Part shown: positions 24,127 to 31,523 of the stretch, one piece after another
How positions within the stretch are numbered: the first letter of the stretch is position 1
How the letters are laid out: every line of letters begins with the position of its first letter
NCBI GenBank assembly: GCA_902772975.1
Contig: CACYCX010000140.1
Span: 1-37,958 of the forward strand
DNA: 37,958 nt
Origin: an uncultured Spirochaetaceae bacterium
GTDB taxonomy: Bacteria > Spirochaetota > Spirochaetia > Treponematales > Treponemataceae
Direction of reading: 5' to 3'
Notes under the pieces: model-generated
Database searches by the model: none
What the model was told of the DNA's origin: nothing
What the model saw: the letters and a program-made list of their open reading frames with translations, nothing else
Position numbers and translations under genes: made by a program

Positions 24127-25260
24127 ATGGCAAGAGTTTTCAATTTTAGCGCAGGTCCGAGCTGCCTGCCCGAAGAAGTGTTGAATGAATGCGCGGCAGA
24201 AATGCTTGACTGCAATGGAACAGGTCAGTCTGTAATGGAAATGAGCCACCGCTCAAAGGCATTCGAGCCTATTATTGAAGATGCAGAGGCTATGGTCCGC
24301 AAGCTTATGAATGTTCCTGATAACTACAAGGTTCTTTTTGTTCAGGGCGGCGGTTCAACTCAGTTTGCCATGGTTGCGGAAAACCTCGGTATTAAAAACA
24401 AAAAGGCTGCTTACATCGAAACTGGTGTATGGGCAAAAAAGGCAGCTGCAGAAGCAAAAAAGCTTGGTGTTGAAGTTGATATAATTGCTTCAAGCAAGGA
24501 TAAAAATTATTCATACATTCCGCGTGTTGAAAAAGTAACAGGTAACTACGACTATGTTTACATCTGCTTTAACAATACAATCATGGGAACTCATTACGAG
24601 TACATTCCAGATACAGGAAACATTCCGCTTGTTGCAGATATTTCTTCATGTGTTTTGAGCGAGCCGCTTGATGTATCAAAGTTCGGACTTCTTTTTGCCG
24701 GTGCCCAGAAAAACTTGGCTCCTGCAGGCGTTACTCTTGTAATCATACGCGAGGACTTGATTCCTGAACCAGAAAACTGCCTGCCTGGAACTCCGACAAT
24801 GCTTGCTTATAAAACACATGCTGATAACGGTTCCATGTACAATACACCACCGTGCTACACAATCTACGTTCTGGACAAGGTTCTCCACTGGATTGAAAAG
24901 AACGGCGGCGCTGCCGGAATGCTTAAGCGAAACCAGGAAAAGGCTGATTACCTTTACAATTACCTCGACAGCAACGAGGAAAATTTCTATCACGCAACAA
25001 CAGAAAAGGGAAGCCGCTCTTTGATGAACGTTCCGTTCCTTACAAAATATTCAACAGGTGCAACTGACGAAGCATCTGTAGCAAAGGAAAAGGAAATCAA
25101 CGACAAGTTCGTTAAGGAGGCCGCTGCAGCAGGGCTGGTAAACCTCAAAGGTCACCGTCTCGTTGGCGGCATGCGTGCTTCAATCTACAACGCAATGACA
25201 CTCGAAGGCGTTAAGGCTCTTGTTGAGTTCATGAAGAAGTTCGCTTCGGAGAATAAATAA
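24127..25260 (+). CDS. serC: Phosphoserine aminotransferase
   Basis: A PLP enzyme converting 3-phosphohydroxypyruvate and glutamate to phosphoserine and 2-oxoglutarate, the second step of serine synthesis. At 377 residues it is slightly longer than the E. coli enzyme. It begins with RVFNFSAGPSCLPEEVL, and the PLP lysine lies in FAGAQKNLAPAG (Lys195). The substrate-binding GHRLVGGMRASIYNAM is at the C-terminus. It starts 27 bases after rex. A weak hairpin (CTGAAT/ATTCAG, 25264-25278) follows the stop before serA. Confidence 0.95.
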   Translation: MARVFNFSAGPSCLPEEVLNECAAEMLDCNGTGQSVMEMSHRSKAFEPIIEDAEAMVRKLMNVPDNYKVLFVQGGGSTQFAMVAENLGIKNKKAAYIETGVWAKKAAAEAKKLGVEVDIIASSKDKNYSYIPRVEKVTGNYDYVYICFNNTIMGTHYEYIPDTGNIPLVADISSCVLSEPLDVSKFGLLFAGAQKNLAPAGVTLVIIREDLIPEPENCLPGTPTMLAYKTHADNGSMYNTPPCYTIYVLDKVLHWIEKNGGAAGMLKRNQEKADYLYNYLDSNEENFYHATTEKGSRSLMNVPFLTKYSTGATDEASVAKEKEINDKFVKEAAAAGLVNLKGHRLVGGMRASIYNAMTLEGVKALVEFMKKFASENK

Positions 25261-25329
25261 GGGCTGAATTTTATTCAGTTCTTATAAAATGAATTGTAAT
25301 GTGCGTAATGTTTTTATGGGAGTATTGAA

Positions 25330-26508
25330 ATGTATAAAATTCAGACATTAAATAAAATTGCATCGGTTGGCTTGAATCAGCTTGACCGTGATAATTACGA
25401 AATTGCAACTGACATCAATAATCCGGATGCAATTCTTGTACGCTCTGCCGACATGCACGAAATGCAGCTTTCTGAAAATGTAAAGGCTGTGGCGCGCGCA
25501 GGGGCAGGAACAAATAACATTCCGATTCCTGCATTGACTGAAAAAGGCGTTGTTGTATTCAACACACCGGGCGCAAATGCAAATGCGGTAAAGGAACTCG
25601 TAATCCTTTCACTTCTGCTTTCAAGCCGTCCCGTAATCGAAGCAAATAAGTGGGCAAAGGGCTTGAGCGGAAAGGGCGATGAGATTCCTGACCTTGCTGA
25701 AAAGGGAAAGAGCCAGTTTGTTGGTCCTGAACTTAAAGGAAAGGTATTGGGTGTTATCGGCCTTGGTGCAATCGGTGCCATGGTTGCAAACCTTGCGCTT
25801 CACTTTGGAATGGAAGTTTACGGCTATGATCCTTTCCTTTCTGTAAACTCAGCCCTCAAGCTTGACAAGAACGTTAAGATTGCAGAAACATTGGACAGCC
25901 TTTATGCAAAGGCAGATTACATTACGATTCATGTTCCGCAGACAAATGACACAAAGGGAATGATTAACGCTTCTTCAATCAAGAATATGAAGGACGGCGT
26001 GCGCATCGTAAATATTGCCCGCGGCGGCCTTGTAAATAACGCCGACATAATAGCGGCATTAGACAGCGGCAAGGTATCTGCGCTCATTACGGATTTTGCA
26101 GCAGAAGAGCTTTTGAATCATCCTAAGGTTGTCTGCATGCCGCACCTTGGAGCGTCAACACCTGAAGCCGAGGATAACTGCGCCGTTATGGCCGCCGCTG
26201 AGCTCAAGGACTTCCTTGAAAACGGCAATATCGTAAACTCAGTAAACTTCCCGAAAACAGTTACTGACAATCCGATTCCGTCTGGCGGAACTCGTCTTTG
26301 CATCAGCCATAAAAATATTCCTGATACAATTTCTAAGTTCACTACGATTCTTGGTGAAGCAAAGCTCAATATTTCAGCTTTCATCAATCAGGCTCGCGGC
26401 GATGTTGCTTACAACATCATTGATGTAGACGGCGTCGTAACTGATGACATCATCTCAAAGCTTGCCGCCTGTGATACAGTAAACAGGGTCCGCCCGATCT
26501 TTGGTTGA
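25330..26508 (+). CDS. serA: D-3-phosphoglycerate dehydrogenase with C-terminal ACT domain
   Basis: SerA oxidises 3-phosphoglycerate with NAD+ in the first step of serine synthesis. The 392-residue protein has GVIGLGAIGAMVANL (NAD site), RIVNIARGGLVNN (catalytic Arg region) and CMPHLGASTPEAEDN (catalytic His). An ACT domain of about 75 residues ends the protein (from RLCISHKNIPD), suggesting feedback control by serine. The intermediate allosteric domain of long SerA forms is absent. A GGGAG Shine-Dalgarno precedes the ATG. It runs in one direction with serC. The product NADH and the upstream rex gene fit a redox link. Confidence 0.95.
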   Translation: MYKIQTLNKIASVGLNQLDRDNYEIATDINNPDAILVRSADMHEMQLSENVKAVARAGAGTNNIPIPALTEKGVVVFNTPGANANAVKELVILSLLLSSRPVIEANKWAKGLSGKGDEIPDLAEKGKSQFVGPELKGKVLGVIGLGAIGAMVANLALHFGMEVYGYDPFLSVNSALKLDKNVKIAETLDSLYAKADYITIHVPQTNDTKGMINASSIKNMKDGVRIVNIARGGLVNNADIIAALDSGKVSALITDFAAEELLNHPKVVCMPHLGASTPEAEDNCAVMAAAELKDFLENGNIVNSVNFPKTVTDNPIPSGGTRLCISHKNIPDTISKFTTILGEAKLNISAFINQARGDVAYNIIDVDGVVTDDIISKLAACDTVNRVRPIFG

Positions 26509-26517
26509 TTTATGAAA

Positions 26518-27279
26518 TTAGATTTCGATTGAGCCGATAACGGTCTCGTCGCTGTCTGAAGAAGCCTTTTCTTTTTTTCCAAAAAGAGAAGGCTTCTTGT
26601 TTCTAGGCGACGCGGCGTCAATTTCTTCAAGTCTGATTTCCGTTGCGGTCTTGCCTGATTTTGAAGACGCTTTCTTTGTTTTCGGGGCAACTAAAAATCC
26701 GAACATGCTTCCGCAAAGTCCGCCTGCAATGTGGGCGAAAGTTGCGATGCTGTTTTCGCTTGCAATTCCCGAGGCGCCCAAAATCAATTCCTTTCCGATA
26801 TACAGAATGAAAACAAGAATGAATGAAACAGGTATTTCGTTTTTCTGAATCGTCGTAAATGAAGAAAGAAGAATCATCATGAATGCAATTCCGCTTGAGC
26901 CTAAAAGCGGCGCCGGAATAAAGCAGGCGTTCAGAACTCCCGTAACAAAAGCCGTAACGCTTGCCATCACCGCAATCGAAAGTGAACCGTAGCGCTCCTC
27001 AAGAAGCGGCCCTAATAGCAGTATGAAGGAAAAGTTTCCGAGAAGATGATTCCAGCCTGAATGTCCCATCGAGTGGAGGAATAGCCGCGCAAAATTGAAC
27101 GGTATTTTTATATCGAACGGAATCTTGCTTTTTGCGTTTCCGGGAACTGAAAAAATATTGTTCATTATGTCTGCTTTTGAAAGAATTGTCTGGTCAAGCA
27201 GAAGAATTACGGTACAAATAAGACAGAATGTAAGCGTGAAAGGCGCGTTGTATACAACTTTGAATTTTTTTGTTTTCAT
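26518..27279 (-). CDS. Rhomboid-family intramembrane serine protease
   Basis: A 253-residue protein with about six TM helices. It carries the full rhomboid set: HSGWNHLLGNFSF (H-x-x-x-N oxyanion side), GSSG with catalytic Ser129, and AHIAGGLCG with catalytic His183. The C-terminal ~60 residues are a charged cytoplasmic tail rich in Lys, Ser and Glu. Rhomboids cut TM helices of other membrane proteins; the substrate here is unknown. No Shine-Dalgarno is present. The promoter's -10 ends six bases before the ATG. The gene is divergent from the ACT-domain gene and convergent with serA. Confidence 0.9.
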   Translation of the reverse strand: MKTKKFKVVYNAPFTLTFCLICTVILLLDQTILSKADIMNNIFSVPGNAKSKIPFDIKIPFNFARLFLHSMGHSGWNHLLGNFSFILLLGPLLEERYGSLSIAVMASVTAFVTGVLNACFIPAPLLGSSGIAFMMILLSSFTTIQKNEIPVSFILVFILYIGKELILGASGIASENSIATFAHIAGGLCGSMFGFLVAPKTKKASSKSGKTATEIRLEEIDAASPRNKKPSLFGKKEKASSDSDETVIGSIEI

Positions 27280-27285
27280 TCTTTA

Positions 27286-27314
27286 ATTCTAATATTGTCC
27301 GGGGCAGTTTGCAA
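27286..27314 (-). promoter_or_regulatory. Promoter of the rhomboid gene, leaderless type
   Basis: The minus strand has TTGCAA (27309-27314), a 17-base spacer and TAGAAT (27286-27291), then TAAAGA and the ATG at 27279. Confidence 0.6.
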
Positions 27315-27321
27315 GGCATGA

Positions 27322-27350
27322 TTGCAAGTATTTTGGAAATTCGATAATAT
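27322..27350 (+). promoter_or_regulatory. Promoter of the ACT-domain gene, leaderless type
   Basis: TTGCAA (27322-27327), a 17-base spacer and TAATAT (27345-27350), then TAATGC and the ATG at 27357. Its -35 lies seven bases from the -35 of the divergent rhomboid promoter, so the two polymerases would compete. Confidence 0.55.
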
Positions 27351-27356
27351 TAATGC

Positions 27357-27626
27357 ATGAACGCAATTATCACAGTAGTAGGTTCCGATAAGGTTGGCAT
27401 TGTTGCTAACGTAACCGCTTTTTTGGCTGAACATTCAATTAACATTATCGATATTACACAGACAATTCTGTCAGGCAATTTTGTCATGATGCTCATGGTT
27501 TCGCTTGACAACGCAAACGTCTCAATTGACGAGCTCCGTCAGTCGCTTACCGAAAAGGCAAAGGACATGGATCTCGAAATCAACGTCATGAACGAAAAAG
27601 TATTTTCCGCGATGCACCGCGTATAA
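27357..27626 (+). CDS. ACT-domain protein (UPF0237 family)
   Basis: An 89-residue single ACT domain. It opens with NAIITVVGSDKVGIVANVTAFLAEHSINIIDITQTI, a typical ACT strand-helix-strand with the Gly ligand-binding turn. Members of this family are widespread small ligand-sensing proteins without a firmly known target. Amino acids are the usual ACT ligands, and serA with its own ACT domain lies nearby. No Shine-Dalgarno is present. Confidence 0.88.
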   Translation: MNAIITVVGSDKVGIVANVTAFLAEHSINIIDITQTILSGNFVMMLMVSLDNANVSIDELRQSLTEKAKDMDLEINVMNEKVFSAMHRV

Positions 27627-27652
27627 GAAAAGTGCATCGCACAATGCATCGC
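27609..27652. terminator. Hairpin between convergent ACT-domain and dGTPase-like genes
   Basis: GCGATGCAC (27609-27617) pairs perfectly with GTGCATCGC (27632-27640). A third copy of the same arm, TGCATCGC (27645-27652), allows an alternative pairing. No T-run follows, so its role as a terminator is uncertain. It may block readthrough between the convergent genes or stabilise their 3' ends. Confidence 0.4.
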
Positions 27653-27654
27653 GT

Positions 27655-28938
27655 TTAGAAAGAAATAATTTCTTCGTATACCTGAATAGCAAACTGGTCG
27701 GTCATTCCCGAAATAAATTCTATTATGCATTTCTGGAATGATTCTTCCTGCGTAATGTCAAAAACCTGCCTTGTACAATACCTGCAGATTTTCTTGCGGT
27801 CAATCTGATGCTGCGGCTGGTAATTCGTATATTTTACAAGCCAGTCTTCGAATGTCTGACACAGCTTGGGAAAATATCTTAGCGCTGAAGCAAGCCGCCC
27901 GTTTTTTGCATAAAGCTGAGTTTTTTCGAGCGTCCTGTAAATCGTTTCAATTATATTTTTTGCATAATGCTGAAATTCAACAAGGCGCCAGTGCGTATAA
28001 ATCCGTGAAAAATTAAATTTATTCAGTTCAAGTATGAATTTAAAATATTCATCAGAAAAACTGATTCCCGTTTCGGGCGAGCTTGAATTGCACAAATCTA
28101 CGATCATGTCGTTTATCAGAACTGTAGTATTAACAGCGCGCCCGCTCCTCAGCGCCTTTGCGCCTTTTCCCTCAAATCCGAGCGTGGAACCTACAATCTC
28201 GCGAAGCTGTCTGTAGCAGCTCATGTCAAGAATGTGATATTGCCGCGCATCTTCTAAATCGCGACCTAAAAAAGAAATCTTATCCGCAATCTTTACAACG
28301 CAGCCTTCCCACGTAAACGGCTGAATTATTCCCGGCCTTTTAATCTGATATAAATCAATCACATCTTCGCGAGGCTTTATTCCCTGCTGGTGAATCTCAC
28401 CGCAATGACAAATCAAGCCGTCACGCACCGCATACGTCAAATCAAGATTTTTTTCGTAAGCGTCCGGGTCTGGAAGCGTTTCAATATAATCGGCAAAAAA
28501 AAGGCTGTTCCGTTCATGCCAGAATTTTTTGGGAGCGTTATGCCCGGACTTGTTCTGGCCGTTCTGTAAAAGCAGGCTGTTAAGGCAGTCTTCGCCGTGA
28601 TGACCGAACGGTGCGTGTCCGATATCATGCCCGATTGCAATTGCGTTTGCAAGCTGCGGATTCAGGCCAAGATATTTTGAAATGGTAGAAGCGACCGAGG
28701 CGACATGGCTTACATGCTCCATGCGCGTACATATGTGGTCATTGTGCGGTGCGAAAAACACCTGAGTTTTGTGCTTTAACCTGCGGTATGCCTGACAGTG
28801 AAGCAAGCGCGTGTAATCGCGTTCAAAATCAGAACGAATGTCGTTACCGCGGTCATATAAAGAATTTTCGCGCTTTATGCAGGCTTCCCATTTTGGAGAA
28901 GCTTCCGTTGCTGCGACTTTTGAAAATGAACCTTGCAT
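27655..28938 (-). CDS. dgt: dGTPase-like deoxynucleotide triphosphohydrolase (HD domain)
   Basis: A 427-residue HD-domain hydrolase of the Dgt type, releasing tripolyphosphate from deoxynucleoside triphosphates. It shows the family opening SDFERDYTRLLHCQAYRRLKHKTQV, the first metal His in RMEHVSHV, the HD pair in AIAIGHDIGHAPFGHHGED, and a later Asp in KIADKISFLGRDLED. An AGGAA Shine-Dalgarno lies about six bases before the ATG. The gene follows the HD-GYP regulator by 20 bases on the same strand and is probably co-transcribed. That proximity may be regulatory or incidental. Confidence 0.92.
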   Translation of the reverse strand: MQGSFSKVAATEASPKWEACIKRENSLYDRGNDIRSDFERDYTRLLHCQAYRRLKHKTQVFFAPHNDHICTRMEHVSHVASVASTISKYLGLNPQLANAIAIGHDIGHAPFGHHGEDCLNSLLLQNGQNKSGHNAPKKFWHERNSLFFADYIETLPDPDAYEKNLDLTYAVRDGLICHCGEIHQQGIKPREDVIDLYQIKRPGIIQPFTWEGCVVKIADKISFLGRDLEDARQYHILDMSCYRQLREIVGSTLGFEGKGAKALRSGRAVNTTVLINDMIVDLCNSSSPETGISFSDEYFKFILELNKFNFSRIYTHWRLVEFQHYAKNIIETIYRTLEKTQLYAKNGRLASALRYFPKLCQTFEDWLVKYTNYQPQHQIDRKKICRYCTRQVFDITQEESFQKCIIEFISGMTDQFAIQVYEEIISF

Positions 28939-28958
28939 GATTTAAAGTTCCTGTTTTT

Positions 28959-30035
28959 TTACTTATAAAATTTTTCGTATATTTCGTCGGCGATCGAATT
29001 AAAGCATTCAAGTAAATCAGGGTTGAACGCACCGCATTCGCCGTCATTTATCATCTTAAGGGCGTCTTCCTTAGAGAGTACGTTCTTGTAAATGCGCGGA
29101 CTTACGAGTGCGTCAAATACATCTACGATTGAAACAATCTGTGCCGACATCGGAATCTCGCTGCCTTTAAGCGCATCGGGATATCCGCCGCCGTCCCACC
29201 GTTCGTGATGGCTTCGGCAGATTTCAAGCGCGTATGTTTTAAACGGCTCGTTCATTCCGGAAATGCGTTTTACAAGGTTAAAGCCCTCTACCGTATGGTT
29301 TTTTACTTTCTCGAATTCTTCCGGCGTAAGGCGTCCCTTGGCGGCGGGCTTTGCCAGAATTGCGTCCGGGATAGCGATTTTGCCGCAGTCATAAATAATT
29401 GCGGCTTGTGCAATCGCGCGGATTTTTTCGTCAGTAAGCGAGTATTCAGGATGCTTTAGCGACATCATTTTTGCAATGTATGCCGTAATATTGTGAATGC
29501 GGCTTGTCTGTGAGGAAGCGCAGCCTGCACGCGATTTGATTGCAGTACTTAAGGCCGCCGCAACATTCCAGCCGTTTTCGTGTGCATTCAGGTTTATGTC
29601 ACCGATTGCGGCTTTCTGCTGATTGTATAATGCCTCAAGATGCTTTCGTTTCTGGAAAAGCTCAAGGATATTTTTAACCCTGCGTTCAATTATAAGAAGG
29701 TTGAACGGCTTTTGAATTACATCAACGGCGCCATAGTCATATGCTTTTTCTACAACATAATCAGTAGTCTCTGTCGTGATAAGAAATAGCGGAATTTCTT
29801 TAATGATTCCGGCGTAATCAAGTTCCTGCAAGACAGAAAATCCGTCCATTTCCGGCATAATGATATCAAGGAAAATCGCCGCCATTTCGGAACGGTTCTG
29901 AGTAATTTTTTCAAGACCTTCGTAGCCGTTTTCTGCTTCAAGTATATCGTATTCTTTGCTGAACGCTTCCTTCAGAATAACGCGGTTAAGTTCAACATCG
30001 TCAACAATGATTATTTTTTTCTTACCTTCGCTCAT
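28959..30035 (-). CDS. Response regulator with REC and altered HD-GYP domain
   Basis: A 358-residue protein. Residues ~7-120 form a receiver domain with acidic VDD, phospho-acceptor Asp57 (IFLDIIMPEMDG), Thr88 and Lys109 (QKP). Residues ~150-350 are an HD-GYP domain, which normally hydrolyses cyclic di-GMP. HHERWDGGGYP (276-286) is intact. The HD motif, usually LHDIGK, reads IYDCGK (Tyr215-Asp216), and the usual earlier His ligand also seems absent (SSQTSRIHN). Metal binding and phosphodiesterase activity may be reduced or changed. An Hpt protein gene lies just upstream, so the REC domain is likely fed through a phosphorelay. An AGGAAAGGA sequence precedes the ATG at a long distance. Confidence 0.88.
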   Translation of the reverse strand: MSEGKKKIIIVDDVELNRVILKEAFSKEYDILEAENGYEGLEKITQNRSEMAAIFLDIIMPEMDGFSVLQELDYAGIIKEIPLFLITTETTDYVVEKAYDYGAVDVIQKPFNLLIIERRVKNILELFQKRKHLEALYNQQKAAIGDINLNAHENGWNVAAALSTAIKSRAGCASSQTSRIHNITAYIAKMMSLKHPEYSLTDEKIRAIAQAAIIYDCGKIAIPDAILAKPAAKGRLTPEEFEKVKNHTVEGFNLVKRISGMNEPFKTYALEICRSHHERWDGGGYPDALKGSEIPMSAQIVSIVDVFDALVSPRIYKNVLSKEDALKMINDGECGAFNPDLLECFNSIADEIYEKFYK

Positions 30036-30089
30036 AATTGTGATAAATCCTTTCCTGTTATTTGCTGAAATTTCCGGTTTAGCTTCGTT

Positions 30090-30443
30090 CTATTGTTCAA
30101 CCTGATTGATAACGGAAACCACTCTGTCTAATTCTGACAGCGCTTTTGGAAGTGTTTCTATTGCAGCATCGATATTTTTTTCGCGGATTGAAGTTACGAC
30201 AGTTGAAGTTAATCCAAAAAGTCCGTCAAATCCCATATTTCCAGCAACTCCCTTTAATGTGTGGGCGTCAATTTCTATCTGAGACCAGTTTTGTGTTCCT
30301 GCTGATTCCCTGAACGCTGTTACCGACTTGTCATTTGGAAATTTAAGGAAGAACATTTCCATCAGATCGCGCTCGTTTGAAAAACGCTTGAGGACAGAAT
30401 CCGGGTTAGGTATTACCTGTTTGATTGCTTCATCTATAGTCAT
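30090..30443 (-). CDS. Histidine phosphotransfer (Hpt) domain protein
   Basis: A 117-residue helical protein with the Hpt signature AHTLKGVAGNMG, where His61 carries the phosphate. It passes phosphate between the receiver domains of sensor kinases and response regulators. The REC-HD-GYP gene lies 54 bases downstream in the same direction, so that protein is the likely partner. No sensor kinase is in the window. There is no Shine-Dalgarno. The promoter's -10 ends six bases before the ATG. Confidence 0.88.
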   Translation of the reverse strand: MTIDEAIKQVIPNPDSVLKRFSNERDLMEMFFLKFPNDKSVTAFRESAGTQNWSQIEIDAHTLKGVAGNMGFDGLFGLTSTVVTSIREKNIDAAIETLPKALSELDRVVSVINQVEQ

Positions 30444-30449
30444 ATATAA

Positions 30450-30478
30450 ATGATAAATCCAGTTTTGATTTTTTTCAA
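30450..30478 (-). promoter_or_regulatory. Promoter of the Hpt gene, leaderless type
   Basis: The minus strand has TTGAAA (30473-30478), a 17-base spacer and TATCAT (30450-30455), then TTATAT and the ATG at 30443. Confidence 0.6.
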
Positions 30479-30504
30479 TTAAAATCGTTTTTTGGATGTG
30501 GAGT

Positions 30505-30567
30505 GGGGAAAAAAAAGCGGCAGCCGAAAGGAGAAACGACTGCCGCCCTGGAGGTTTTCTGTATTGG
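30505..30567 (-). ncRNA. Candidate small RNA with anti-Shine-Dalgarno motifs
   Basis: On the minus strand a weak promoter (TTGCTT 30597-30602, 17 bases, TACAGT 30574-30579) points to a start near 30567. About 60 bases later a strong hairpin with an eight-base T-run ends the unit. The predicted RNA has ACCTCC in its 5' single-stranded part and TCTCCTTT in the terminator loop. Both are complementary to Shine-Dalgarno sequences. No reading frame fits. The hairpin could instead stop antisense transcription into the Hpt gene region. Confidence 0.4.
30509..30546 (-). terminator. Rho-independent terminator, minus strand
   Basis: GCGGCAG (30517-30523) pairs with CTGCCGC (30540-30546). On the minus strand the hairpin is followed by eight T (30509-30516). 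It lies upstream of the Hpt gene, not at the end of any annotated minus-strand gene. Confidence 0.75.
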
Positions 30568-30646
30568 TTTTGAACTGTATTTATTGTCTATAAAATAAGC
30601 AACTTCGTTACTTAAAAGTTACAGATATTTGAAAAAAAATATCCTA

Positions 30647-30675
30647 TTGAAAAAAAGTTTTTCGTAATCTATTAT
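30647..30675 (+). promoter_or_regulatory. Promoter of the aminotransferase-like gene, leaderless type
   Basis: TTGAAA (30647-30652), a 17-base spacer and TATTAT (30670-30675), then ATAGAA and a GTG at 30682. An ATG follows at 30688. Confidence 0.55.
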
Positions 30676-30681
30676 ATAGAA

Positions 30682-31512
30682 GTGAATATGAGTGACGAAA
30701 AAGGGCGGCTTTTTGAGCGGATTTATACGCTTTACGGCAATGTAAGGCGCGCAAGAGGCTGTTTTTTATATACTGAAAAAGGCGTGCGGCTCACTGACAT
30801 GTATCAGGAGGACGGCCGTGCGATTTTAGGGTGGGGCGGAAATCCCTTTACCGTATTTAAAAATGTTTTGAGCCGCGGAATTACAGGCTCTTTTAAAACT
30901 TCGTTCAATGCGCGCCTTTCAAAGGCAGTTACAGACCTGCTTGATTGTGCAGATAATGCTGCTTGTGCTTGTGAGGCTGCGGATAAATCCAAAAATGATA
31001 CTAGAAGTGTGCTCGTATATTCACAGAGGCCGGCTGCCGCGGATATCGAACAGGAGTTTGTTCCCTGGAATTCCGTACCCGGCATAAAATATTCCGAAAA
31101 AAATGCAGTGCTTGTAGTTCCGCCGTTTTCATGGACGGACGATATTTATATTGTTGCAGTAAAGCCGGGCTTTGAGGATAAAATTCGTTCTCAGATTCAC
31201 CTTGAAGAAAAAGCGCTTTCTGCACCGGTTGCGGCCGCTGTATGCCGTTCAATTTACAATCTAATTCAACAGATGAAATTACGTTCCGAAAAGGACTGGT
31301 TTACATGCGATAAAATCCTGAACCGCTATTTTGAGCGCAAGGGGCCTTATCTTTATCCAAAGCTTCCGCCGGAAAAATATCAGGCGTTTGTTGATCATAT
31401 GCTTGATTGCAGCGTCGTCATTAATCCGGTTTACGGACGGCCTTCGATTGTTCCGTATGGTGCAGAGCCGGGCGTGTTTTCTAAGCTTCGGAAAAATCAA
31501 TTTGAATTTTAA
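30682..31512 (+). CDS. Unknown protein with class III aminotransferase-like N-terminus
   Basis: About 276 residues from the GTG at 30682, or 274 from the ATG at 30688. The first 50 residues (RRARGCFLYTEKG, then RAILGWGGNP) resemble the opening of class III aminotransferases such as glutamate-1-semialdehyde aminomutase (RARGAYLWDVDG...ILGH). The C-terminal stretch NPVYGRPSIVPYGAEPGVFSKL also looks family-like. The PLP-binding core with its lysine is missing, so this is not a working aminotransferase. The middle has a Cys-rich piece (DCADNAACACEAAD). It is followed 11 bases later by a small membrane protein gene, with which it likely forms an operon. Confidence 0.75.
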   Translation: MNMSDEKGRLFERIYTLYGNVRRARGCFLYTEKGVRLTDMYQEDGRAILGWGGNPFTVFKNVLSRGITGSFKTSFNARLSKAVTDLLDCADNAACACEAADKSKNDTRSVLVYSQRPAAADIEQEFVPWNSVPGIKYSEKNAVLVVPPFSWTDDIYIVAVKPGFEDKIRSQIHLEEKALSAPVAAAVCRSIYNLIQQMKLRSEKDWFTCDKILNRYFERKGPYLYPKLPPEKYQAFVDHMLDCSVVINPVYGRPSIVPYGAEPGVFSKLRKNQFEF

Positions 31513-31523
31513 GTGAGCTGATT

